A stretch of 11,011 nucleotides of DNA from Bacteroidales bacterium (lineage in GTDB: Bacteria; Bacteroidota; Bacteroidia; Bacteroidales; UBA932). The DNA is taken from positions 1 through 11,011 of the forward strand of contig JAEDLO010000057.1 in the NCBI GenBank assembly GCA_016295245.1, in the 5' to 3' direction. Under the pieces are notes generated by a model, which saw only the letters and a program-made list of their open reading frames with translations, searched no databases and had not been told where the DNA came from. Both the position numbers and the translations under genes were made by a program. Each line of letters starts with the position of its first letter. Position 1 is the stretch's first letter. Shown here piece after piece: positions 1-6,860 of this stretch.

Positions 1-1853
1 GGCGTGCCTTGTCCTCCCCCGCCCCGCTTCAGGAGCTTAGCCAGAGCCAGCTCGAACGGCGTTCTGCGCTGAGCCTCAGTGAAGTTGTCAAGAGCTTCGC
101 CGGAGTCAGCGTGCGCGATTACGGGGGCATCGGCGGCCTTAAAACCGTCAGCGTGAGGGGTATGGGTGCCCGCCACACCGCCATCTCCTACGACGGAATG
201 AGCTTTTCCAACCTGCAGAGCGGCGAAGTGGACATCAGCCGCTTCCTGATGGAAGACCTTGCCCGGCTGAGCCTGAGTTCCGCCGGCGGCCACGAACTCT
301 TCCGTGACGCCTCCAGCTACAACGCCTCCGCCATCCTCAGCCTCAAGGGACGCCTCCCAAACTTTGAAGACGGGAAGCGCCTCAAGGCGGCCGCATCGCT
401 TCGCGCGGGGTCCTTCAATACCTGGCAGCCCTACCTGAGAGTGGATGGCCAGATTGCCCCAAAATGGAGCGTAAGCGCCTCTGCCGCCGCTATTTACAGC
501 GATGGCGATTACCCATACAATATAGTCGCCGGGGGCACGACTCCCGTTAGCGGGACGCGAAGCAACGACGACGTGCGCTCCGCCAACGGCGATTTGCGCC
601 TGCTTGGAATGCTTGGAAACGGTGCCATCGTCAGCGCCCGTCTGCTCGCATACTATTCCGAGCGCGGCCTTCCCGGTGCGGTGATACTCTATACCGACAA
701 TGTCATCGAGCGCCTGCTGGACAAGTCGCTCAAGGGCGAGCTTGCCTACGAACTGCGGGGCGAGCACTTGCACCTGCGACTTGGCGCGACTTACGACAGG
801 ACGTTCCAGAACTTCCGCTCCCAAAGCATCTTGACTGCTACGCCACCCGACGACCGATACCTGCAGAGCGAGTACAAACTCTCCGCCATCGCCGCCTATG
901 GGGAAAGCTCGCCGCTGAGCTTTAGCGCTGCCGCAGACCTTATTGCCGCCAATATGGAGGCGAACACGCCATATTGCCCTGACCCTCTGAGATTCAGCGC
1001 GATAGGAGCTATTTCAGCGCGTTACCGCAGCGCCTCGCTTGAAATTCTCGCCTCGCTTCAGGGCCAGCTTATCAGGGAAACAGTCAAGAGCGGCGAAGGC
1101 GCCAAGCCCGTCAACAGCCTGAGTCCTTCGCTCTCCGCCGCCTGGAAGCTCCCCCTGGGTTTCACCCTGCGCGCATCGGCCCACCAGGCCTTCCGAGTCC
1201 CGAGCTTCAACGACCTTTACTACCAGCGCAGCGGCAATGTTTCCCTCAATCCCGAGAAAGCCCTCGAATTCAACATCGGAGCACTCTGGAGCCGCAGCGG
1301 CGAACGCCTGAGCCTCAGTGCACGTGTGGACTGCTACCACAACAGGGTAAAAGACAAGATAGTGGCCATCCCTACCCTCTTCATCTGGAAGATGCGCAAC
1401 GCGGGGCTGGTTATCATAAACGGCGCGGACCTCGCCTCCGAGCTCAGATGGCAGCCTGCCGCCGGATATACCCTCGATGCCGGCCTTTCCTACAGTTTCA
1501 TCTCCGCCCTGGACCGCAGCAATCCCGAGGCGAAGAACTACGGCCACCAGATACCCTACACGCCCCGCCATAGCGCAAACGCGAATCTGGGCATTGACAC
1601 ACCCTACGTCGCCCTCTCCTACAGCCTCTGCGCCGTTTCGGAGCGTTACAGTCTCGCTCAGAACAGCGAGGCCTCGAGGATTCCGGGTTATCTGGACCAC
1701 AGCCTGACCCTCAGCCGCGAATTCAGATTCGGTTCAATACGGCTAAGGCTCGCCCTTGAGGCGCTAAACCTCTCGAACCATAATTATGAACTCATCCGCC
1801 ACTACCCGATGGCAGGGCGGCACTACAGAATAAATTTTAAAATAACATATTGA
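1..1853 (+). CDS. TonB-dependent outer-membrane receptor, BtuB-like (5' end outside window)
   Basis: This is an outer-membrane beta-barrel receptor that would import a scarce ligand using TonB energy. The reading frame is open from the first bases (codons in phase with position 3), so the signal peptide, Ton box and true start lie upstream; the TTG at 9 is only an in-frame codon. About 616 residues are visible. Residues 1-130 form most of the plug, with VSVRGMGARHTAISYDGM typical of the plug domain. The rest is barrel, with the SERGLPGAV segment, the FRVPSFNDLYY segment, a following LNPEKALEFNIG strand, and a C-terminus ending in Tyr (INFKITY), the usual outer-membrane sorting end. The small barrel and the lipoprotein and FecCD permease immediately downstream resemble Bacteroides btuB operons, so a corrinoid is the favoured ligand; a siderophore or heme is possible. 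Family assignment is firm; substrate is inferred from context. Confidence 0.9.
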   Translation, partial: RALSSPAPLQELSQSQLERRSALSLSEVVKSFAGVSVRDYGGIGGLKTVSVRGMGARHTAISYDGMSFSNLQSGEVDISRFLMEDLARLSLSSAGGHELFRDASSYNASAILSLKGRLPNFEDGKRLKAAASLRAGSFNTWQPYLRVDGQIAPKWSVSASAAAIYSDGDYPYNIVAGGTTPVSGTRSNDDVRSANGDLRLLGMLGNGAIVSARLLAYYSERGLPGAVILYTDNVIERLLDKSLKGELAYELRGEHLHLRLGATYDRTFQNFRSQSILTATPPDDRYLQSEYKLSAIAAYGESSPLSFSAAADLIAANMEANTPYCPDPLRFSAIGAISARYRSASLEILASLQGQLIRETVKSGEGAKPVNSLSPSLSAAWKLPLGFTLRASAHQAFRVPSFNDLYYQRSGNVSLNPEKALEFNIGALWSRSGERLSLSARVDCYHNRVKDKIVAIPTLFIWKMRNAGLVIINGADLASELRWQPAAGYTLDAGLSYSFISALDRSNPEAKNYGHQIPYTPRHSANANLGIDTPYVALSYSLCAVSERYSLAQNSEASRIPGYLDHSLTLSREFRFGSIRLRLALEALNLSNHNYELIRHYPMAGRHYRINFKITY

Positions 1854-1855
1854 AA

Positions 1856-2914
1856 ATGAAAAAGAAAGCCTTACTCTTAATGAGTCTTGCCGCAGTGCTC
1901 TGCGGCCTCGTATCCTGCAACAAGACCGGACTTGACCCCGATGCCACCGAACCTACCGGATTTTATGTTCTCAACAACGGAAGCTGGGGAGGAAACGACG
2001 CTTCGGTAAGCCGTTTCGACATCACCGACAAGACCTGCTCTCCAAACGCATTTCTGGCCGCCAACAACCGCGCCTTGGGAGATCTGGGTCAGGATATGAT
2101 ACGTTTCCAAAACTACCTGGTCTTCGCCGTCAACGGATCCAAGAAGGTCTTCATTACAGACGAGAGCCTGAAAATCAAGGTCGAAATCTCATTTGACTAC
2201 AGTGGTCTGGGAGAGCTCTCGCCTAGGTATCTTTGCTGCACTGACAAAAAAATCTATGTCTCCCTCTACGAAGGCTATGTGTGCGAAATCAATCCTGCCG
2301 ACCTGAGCAAGAGGTACGCCAAGGTCGGTCCGAACCCGGAAGGAATCGCCGTCTGCAACGGCAAACTCTTCGTCGCAAATTCCGGAGGATACAACTACCC
2401 TGAATACAACAACACGGTTTCAGTCGTGGACATCGAATCCTTCAAGGAGGAGAAGACCCTGACGGTCAATTGCAATCCAAACCTTATGGCACGCAACGGC
2501 AACCATATCTATCTCACCAGCTTCGGCAACTACGCCGATATCCCGGCCAAGCTCCAGCACATCGATGCCCTCAGTCTTGAGGTCAGCGACCTCGACTACA
2601 AAAACCCTTCCTACATCGCCCTGGAAGACAGCAAGCTATATGTCCTCTGTGGCGGCTATGATGCTGATTTTAACCCGCTTCCCGGCACTGTCCTTATTCA
2701 CGACGCCGCTGCCAACAAGGCCCTGGGCGGCCTGATGAAAGACGGCACCAACTTCCCTATGGCATATTCGCTTAGCGCCTGCGGCGGTTATGTATGGGTA
2801 GGATGCTCCGACTACAAGACAAACGGCGACGTGTATGTGGTCGATGCCATCGCCGGCAGCCTCTACCACAAGTTTGACTGCAAGGGACTCAACCCCATCA
2901 AGGTTTTGCGTTAG
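1856..2914 (+). CDS. DUF5074 / YncE-like beta-propeller lipoprotein, BtuG-like
   Basis: Probably a surface-exposed lipoprotein that captures ligand and hands it to the receptor encoded just upstream. The ATG at 1856 lies 2 bases after the receptor stop and gives 352 residues; a TTG at 1850 is in frame but less likely. The N-terminus MKKKALLLM is followed by a hydrophobic stretch and the lipobox LVSC, with Cys21 as the lipidated residue. The mature protein opens with FYVLNNGSWGGNDASVSRFD, the DUF5074 hallmark, and continues with repeated blade-like segments (SPRYLCCTDKKIYVSLY, NPEGIAVCNGKLFVANSGG, NPNLMARNGNHIYLTSFG, SYIALEDSKLYVLCGGY) that indicate a beta-propeller. BtuG of Bacteroides thetaiotaomicron, a lipoprotein that binds cobalamin tightly and caps BtuB, belongs to this kind of protein. 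Corrinoid binding here is an inference from family and gene order. The stop TAG is followed by one codon and then the permease ATG, so the genes are probably translationally coupled. Confidence 0.85.
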   Translation: MKKKALLLMSLAAVLCGLVSCNKTGLDPDATEPTGFYVLNNGSWGGNDASVSRFDITDKTCSPNAFLAANNRALGDLGQDMIRFQNYLVFAVNGSKKVFITDESLKIKVEISFDYSGLGELSPRYLCCTDKKIYVSLYEGYVCEINPADLSKRYAKVGPNPEGIAVCNGKLFVANSGGYNYPEYNNTVSVVDIESFKEEKTLTVNCNPNLMARNGNHIYLTSFGNYADIPAKLQHIDALSLEVSDLDYKNPSYIALEDSKLYVLCGGYDADFNPLPGTVLIHDAAANKALGGLMKDGTNFPMAYSLSACGGYVWVGCSDYKTNGDVYVVDAIAGSLYHKFDCKGLNPIKVLR

Positions 2915-2917
2915 CCT

Positions 2918-3721
2918 ATGCTCCTGAGTCTCCTATATGTACTTGTAGCGGGCATTGCCCTGCCTGTCGGCGGCTTGCAGATGCAGTATCTGTGGCGCAA
3001 CCAGCTGGGCGACGTGTATTCTCTCGGTCTGGGTTCCGCCGCCTGCCTGGGAGCCGCCATCGCGACTATGAGCGGTTGGTGCACCCTCACCGTAGGCTCC
3101 TTCATCTGCACGCTTGTTTGCACGCTTATCTGCTTTGTGGTCACCCTGGTGGTCTCAACGCGCAACCTGATTACCTTTGGCATCATCTTCGGCACCTTCA
3201 TCGGCTCACTCTGCACCATCGTGGTGACAAACGCGCCTAACGGCGACCTTCTCAAGCAATACTACCTCTGGGGCGCCGCCAACTTCAAGCTTGAAGCCGT
3301 GACCGGCTCGGACATCATATTCTCGCTTGCCCTGTTCGTCCTCGGCCTCGCCTCCGCCCTGGTTTGCGCAGAGAAACTCACCCGCCACCAGAAGGGCGAG
3401 ATTGAGCTCTCAAGGGCTTACAAGGCAGGCTGTATGCTGATGGTTATGTTTCTTGTGACGGCGGCCGTGAGCATCTGCGGCACAATAGGCTTCATCTCGC
3501 TTGGCGTGCCGAACATCAGCCGCACCGTCTGCAAAACAGACAATATTCTCAAGCACTACCTGATCTCCGGGGCGATGGGCACGGGACTGCTTCTCGTGAC
3601 CTTCCTGGTGGTCGAGTATTGCAATTTCGGCATATACCTGCCTGTCAGCGCAACGATGGCCATCATCGCGCTGCCGTTGATGCTATTTCTGTTCGGAAAA
3701 GGGCGCAACGAAGCCGCCTAG
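2918..3721 (+). CDS. FecCD-family ABC transporter permease, short and divergent (BtuC-like)
   Basis: An inner-membrane permease of the FecCD/BtuC type, which imports metal chelates or cobalamin. It has 267 residues and many hydrophobic segments. Family signatures are RNQLGDVYSLGLGSAACLGA (residues 27-46, matching the RNPLADPxxLGVSSGA block), LWGAANF near 117-123, and GTIGFISLGVPNISR (residues 188-202, matching GxIGFVGLVVPHIxR, the region that contacts the ATPase), then YLPVSATMAIIALP near the end. Family members usually have about 320-340 residues; this one begins at the equivalent of the second membrane segment and lacks the first segment and the R-LPR motif. It cannot be extended upstream because an in-frame TAG stands two codons before the ATG. 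It has 11 cysteines. No ATPase or binding-protein gene follows, so those partners must be elsewhere. Its stop overlaps that of the convergent phosphatase gene. The family call is fairly secure; whether it works as a permease is open. Confidence 0.8.
   Translation: MLLSLLYVLVAGIALPVGGLQMQYLWRNQLGDVYSLGLGSAACLGAAIATMSGWCTLTVGSFICTLVCTLICFVVTLVVSTRNLITFGIIFGTFIGSLCTIVVTNAPNGDLLKQYYLWGAANFKLEAVTGSDIIFSLALFVLGLASALVCAEKLTRHQKGEIELSRAYKAGCMLMVMFLVTAAVSICGTIGFISLGVPNISRTVCKTDNILKHYLISGAMGTGLLLVTFLVVEYCNFGIYLPVSATMAIIALPLMLFLFGKGRNEAA
3107..3130 (+). repeat. 12-bp tandem near-repeat inside the permease gene
   Basis: TGCACGCTTGTT is followed directly by TGCACGCTTATC (10 of 12 identical). It encodes the successive CTLV and CTLI units in the third predicted hydrophobic region of the permease, producing cysteines at residues 64, 68 and 72. 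It may be an in-frame duplication or simple convergence in a low-complexity membrane helix. Confidence 0.55.
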
Positions 3722-4374
3722 CCGAGTATGGCAGCCTGAAGCTCCTCTGCGCTGTCCACTACCCTGCCGCAAAGCTTGCAGAGTTCCTCGCGCTTGCGGA
3801 ATCCCCAGCTGACCGCCACGCAGTCGATACCGGCAGCCTCCGCGGTCTTGATGTCAGTCCCCGAATCGCCCACCATCAGGCAGCGTTCGGGGCTTTCGTT
3901 TACCCTGTCGATGATAGTTGTCACCACTGCCGGATCCGGCTTCAGGGGCGCACCCGGGCAGTTTCCCATCACTGCTCCGAAACGGATATCGGGAAAGAGT
4001 TTGGCCGCCAGGATTTCCGTGCCTTTCTGAAACTTGTTGGAAGCGATGGCAAGCTTGATGCCTTGGTCCTGGAGCACTCTCAGAAGGGTCTCCATTCCCG
4101 GGTATGGCCGGGTGAAGTCAGCAATGTGCCGCTCGTATTCTTCGAAGAAACGCGAGAGCAGCCTCTCCTGCATCTGCTGGTCATCCTTGAGCGCTTCCGG
4201 CGAGGCGTTGCGCACGAGATTGCGCACACCGTGGCCGACCATCATCTTGTAGCTTTCTATGTCGTGCTCGGGAAGGCCCATCGCGCGCAGGGTGATGTTC
4301 ACCGAATTGCCGAGGTCCCTGATTGAGTTGACAAGCGTGCCGTCGAGGTCAAATATTACCAGTGAGTACTTCAT
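3718..4374 (-). CDS. HAD-superfamily phosphatase, phosphoglycolate phosphatase (Gph)-like
   Basis: A cytoplasmic hydrolase that removes phosphate from a small phosphorylated metabolite. It has 218 residues, the normal size for this subfamily. Motif I is DLDGT (nucleophile Asp9, acid/base Asp11), motif II is the Ser in ASNK (Ser112), motif III is Lys145 in LKPDP, and motif IV is GDSGTD (Asp170 and Asp174, which hold magnesium). The segment between motifs I and II (about residues 16-90) is the helical cap that sets specificity. It resembles Gph and PpaX-type enzymes, but the substrate cannot be read from sequence. Its ATG overlaps the upp stop by one base (TAATG), so it is the second gene of a coupled pair. 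That context raises the possibility that it acts on a pyrimidine nucleotide, but repair of 2-phosphoglycolate or general metabolite clearance is as likely. Its stop overlaps the permease stop on the other strand. Confidence 0.9.
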   Translation of the reverse strand: MKYSLVIFDLDGTLVNSIRDLGNSVNITLRAMGLPEHDIESYKMMVGHGVRNLVRNASPEALKDDQQMQERLLSRFFEEYERHIADFTRPYPGMETLLRVLQDQGIKLAIASNKFQKGTEILAAKLFPDIRFGAVMGNCPGAPLKPDPAVVTTIIDRVNESPERCLMVGDSGTDIKTAEAAGIDCVAVSWGFRKREELCKLCGRVVDSAEELQAAILG

Positions 4375-5003
4375 TACTTCGTGCCGAAAATGCGGTCGCC
4401 GGCATCGCCCAGACCGGGAACAATGTATGCGTCAGAGTTGAGATGGTCATCGAGGGCAGCAAGGTAGATATCCACGTCAGGATGGGTCTCCTGCACCTTT
4501 GCAACGCCTTCAGGAGCTCCTACAAGGCACATCAGGCGGATGTTGGTGCAGCCGCGTTCCTTGAGCATCTGGATAGCGTCGCAGGCGCTGCCGCCGGTGG
4601 CGAGCATAGGGTCGGTGATGATGATGAAACGCTTTTCGATGTCGAAAGGAAGCTTGCAGTAGTACACCACAGGCTCGTGGGTCTGCTCGTTGCGGTAGAG
4701 GCCTATGTGGCCGACTTTTGCCACGGGAACAAGGGTCCTCAGGCCGTCAACCATACCCAGTCCGGCACGCAGTATAGGCACGATGGCGAGTTTCAGTCCG
4801 GAAACCTTCTTGGCCGTCATCTTGCAAAGAGGGGTCTCGATCTCCACGTCCTCGAGAGGAATATCGCGGGTCACCTCATAGCCCATCAAAAGGGCGATCT
4901 CGTTCAGCAGCTCGCGGAAATCCTTTGAGCCAGTCTCTTTTTGGCGCATAATGGTCAGCTTGTGCTGAATCATCGGATGATTTATTACGTGTACTTTGCT
5001 CAT
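4374..5003 (-). CDS. upp: Uracil phosphoribosyltransferase
   Basis: Salvages uracil by joining it to PRPP, giving UMP and pyrophosphate in the cytoplasm. It has 209 residues, the usual full length. Diagnostic parts are PILRAGLGM (residues 76-84), the PRPP-binding loop TDPMLATGGSA (residues 130-140), and the uracil-binding C-terminus YIVPGLGDAGDRIFGTK (residues 193-209). The ATG at 5001-5003 follows an A-rich leader (ATTTCAAGAACC on the coding strand) with no Shine-Dalgarno sequence, as is normal in Bacteroidota. It is the first gene of a two-gene unit with the HAD phosphatase, whose ATG overlaps the upp TAA. It is divergent from a uridine-kinase-like gene across 72 bases, placing two routes to UMP side by side. 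All key residues are present, and I see nothing that suggests loss of function. Confidence 0.97.
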   Translation of the reverse strand: MSKVHVINHPMIQHKLTIMRQKETGSKDFRELLNEIALLMGYEVTRDIPLEDVEIETPLCKMTAKKVSGLKLAIVPILRAGLGMVDGLRTLVPVAKVGHIGLYRNEQTHEPVVYYCKLPFDIEKRFIIITDPMLATGGSACDAIQMLKERGCTNIRLMCLVGAPEGVAKVQETHPDVDIYLAALDDHLNSDAYIVPGLGDAGDRIFGTK

Positions 5004-5075
5004 GGTTCTTGAAATTTAGATAAATATACTACCTTTTTCCTATTTTTGCAGAAAAACCTGCAAACTATTCTCAAG
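5004..5075. promoter_or_regulatory. Divergent promoter region between upp and the nucleoside kinase gene
   Basis: This 72-base AT-rich gap separates two divergent starts. On the plus strand, 5041-5048 reads TATTTTTG, an exact match to the Bacteroides -7 element TAnnTTTG. It would start transcription near 5054 and leave a leader of about 20 bases before the ATG at 5076. No convincing TTTG -33 element sits at the usual distance; a TTG at 5009-5011 is too far away. On the minus strand, 5021-5028 reads TATATTTA, one base off the same element, and could serve upp. The assignment rests on consensus matching only. Confidence 0.6.
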
Positions 5076-6731
5076 ATGCTCCGGATATACTGCAAAAACA
5101 CAGACTCATACTGTGAAGTCCAGGAAGGTTCAACTCTGCTGGACATAGTACCTCTATTCGACTTCGACAAACCCTACGACATCATTGGCGCCAAGGTCAA
5201 CAATGTCGCTGAGGGGCTCAAGTTCAGAGTCTTCAACAATCGCGACATAGAGTTTCTGGATTACCGTTCCTACATCGGCAGGAGCATATATTCCCGCTCC
5301 CTGTGCTTCCTGATGAGCAAGGCCCTTACAGATGTATGCCCGGGGGCAAGCGTGGAGATGCACCGCCCCCTCTCTAAAGGCTTCTACTGCACACTGCATC
5401 TTCCCGACGGGGTTGTAACGGATAGCGGGCTCGTCGAGAGCATCAAGCGGAGGATGGGTGAAATCGTAGCCGAGGACATCCAGTTCCGCCGCCACGAAGT
5501 ACAGACCGCGGAGGCTATCGATATGTTCCGCAAACTGGGCCGCGAAGACAAAGTCAAGCTTCTGGAGACCTGCGGGGACGTTTACGTGACCTACTACTCT
5601 CTTGAAAAGGAAGTGGACTTCTTCTATGCGGCCCTCGTGCCTTCGACAGGCTACCTGAAGGTCTGGGATCTTGCCCTGTACGGAGACGGAATGATACTCC
5701 GCCTGCCTGACAGGCACCACCCGGAGCAGCTTGCTCCTTTCCACCCTCAGCCGAAGACCTTCAATGCGCTCCAGGAGATGATCCAGTGGAACCACATTAT
5801 GGGATTGGAAACCGTTGGGGATGTCAACAAGGCCTGCCTCAGCGGCAAGGCGAGCGACCTGATCCAGATAGCCGAAGCCCTGCAGGAAAAGAAAATTGTC
5901 AAGATAGCCGAGGAAATCGACAGACGCTACCGCCTCGAAAAGGATCCCGTCAGGCTTGTGCTCATCACGGGACCCACAAGCAGCGGAAAGTCCACCTTCT
6001 GCAAGAGGCTGAGCGTCCAGCTGATGGCCTGCGGCCTCAAGCCTATCTCATTCTCGACCGACGATTATTTCGTAAACAGGCTTGATACACCGCGCCTGCC
6101 CGACGGCTCATTCGACTTCGACAACTTCGACACCGTGGACCACGACTACCTCCAGTCCGATGTAATGAAACTACTTGAAGGACAATGCGTTGACGTGCCT
6201 GAATACAACTTTGTCACCGGCCTGAGGGAATACAACGGCAAGAAGCTGAAGATAGAAAAGGACACCATACTGCTCATCGAGGGCATTCACGCCCTCAATC
6301 CCCTGCTTACCGATATGGTTCCTGAGCACGCTAAATTCCGAATCTTCATCAATACTATCACCAGCGTCTCCCTGGATGCCCACAACTGCATCCCGACCAG
6401 CGACAACAGGCTGCTGCGGCGCATCGTCAGGGACTACAACAAAGGCGCCTTCACTGCGCGGCAGACCATCTCCGCCTGGCCGAATGTGCGCCGGTCAGAG
6501 ACAATGTGGATATATCCTTATCAGGAGATTGCCGACGTGCTCTTCAACTCTGCCTATCTTATTGAATTCGCCGTGATGAGAACACACGCGGAGGCTATCC
6601 TGGCCACGGTCCCTAAGAACTGTCCGGAATACAGCGAGGCCAAGCGCCTGCTGAAATTCCTCCACTTCTTCGTGCCGGTATCCGACAAAGAACTCCCAGC
6701 TACATCCCTGATCCGCAGCTTCATCGGGTAG
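5076..6731 (+). CDS. Nucleoside (uridine-type) kinase with TGS and ThrRS-like N-terminal domains
   Basis: Probably phosphorylates uridine and/or cytidine to the monophosphate. From the ATG at 5076 the protein has 551 residues; an in-frame TTG at 5046 lies inside the predicted -7 promoter element and is rejected. Residues 1-65 look like a TGS domain. Residues 65-175 resemble the second N-terminal domain of threonyl-tRNA synthetase, including the match of HRPLSKGFYC to the synthetase IGPxIExGFYY segment, but the zinc-binding HxxxH is not present at the expected place (SRSLCFLMSKA). The C-terminal half is a P-loop kinase of the uridine kinase/phosphoribulokinase type: Walker A GPTSSGKST (299-307), TDDYF (328-332) for the acidic substrate-binding site, EGIHALNPLL (402-411) and the arginine-rich lid LLRRIVRDY (446-454). 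This long architecture recurs in Bacteroidota and some Firmicutes. The kinase call is strong; the nucleoside and the role of the N-terminal half are inferred. Confidence 0.88.
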   Translation: MLRIYCKNTDSYCEVQEGSTLLDIVPLFDFDKPYDIIGAKVNNVAEGLKFRVFNNRDIEFLDYRSYIGRSIYSRSLCFLMSKALTDVCPGASVEMHRPLSKGFYCTLHLPDGVVTDSGLVESIKRRMGEIVAEDIQFRRHEVQTAEAIDMFRKLGREDKVKLLETCGDVYVTYYSLEKEVDFFYAALVPSTGYLKVWDLALYGDGMILRLPDRHHPEQLAPFHPQPKTFNALQEMIQWNHIMGLETVGDVNKACLSGKASDLIQIAEALQEKKIVKIAEEIDRRYRLEKDPVRLVLITGPTSSGKSTFCKRLSVQLMACGLKPISFSTDDYFVNRLDTPRLPDGSFDFDNFDTVDHDYLQSDVMKLLEGQCVDVPEYNFVTGLREYNGKKLKIEKDTILLIEGIHALNPLLTDMVPEHAKFRIFINTITSVSLDAHNCIPTSDNRLLRRIVRDYNKGAFTARQTISAWPNVRRSETMWIYPYQEIADVLFNSAYLIEFAVMRTHAEAILATVPKNCPEYSEAKRLLKFLHFFVPVSDKELPATSLIRSFIG

Positions 6732-6860
6732 CATCCCGGCAACAGACTCTGGATGTAAGGAGACGAGCAGCCTCGCTGCGGAGTCGCAGACATCTACGAA
6801 GAAGGTGACCAATAATCACTTATTGGTCACCTTCTTTCTTTGCTTGTCAATCACCGGAAA
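6732..6860. other. Intergenic region between convergent kinase and beta-galactosidase genes
   Basis: This 129-base gap lies between two gene ends. It holds the long terminator hairpin described separately and, at 6767-6779, a minor hairpin with a 5-bp stem (GCAGC/GCTGC) and a 3-base loop. I see no open frame or RNA gene here. Confidence 0.6.
6799..6836. terminator. Bidirectional intrinsic terminator, 17-bp perfect stem
   Basis: Arms 6799-6815 and 6820-6836 are exact reverse complements (17 of 17), closed by the 4-base loop TCAC. The plus-strand side continues into a pyrimidine- and T-rich run (TCTTTGCTT), and the minus-strand side ends in CTTCTT. It sits between two convergent stops (6731 and 6861), so it most likely ends transcripts from both the nucleoside kinase and the beta-galactosidase genes. 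Confidence 0.85.

Noticed and set aside
1014..1700. A 228-codon minus-strand frame inside the TonB receptor gene
   Set aside because: It is a shadow of the receptor, whose barrel signatures run straight through this region.
1850..1855. TTG at 1850 as the start of the lipoprotein
   Set aside because: The ATG at 1856 is two codons further on, gives a normal lipoprotein signal peptide, and avoids overlap with the receptor stop.
3619..4928. Open frames on the plus strand opposite the HAD phosphatase and upp genes (3619-4326 and 4362-4928)
   Set aside because: The minus-strand genes have all their catalytic motifs, and the antisense products resemble no family and have no promoter or leader of their own.
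6767..6779. Small GCAGC/GCTGC hairpin as an RNA gene or regulatory element
   Set aside because: A 5-bp stem with a 3-base loop is expected by chance in GC-rich sequence, and there is no promoter beside it.
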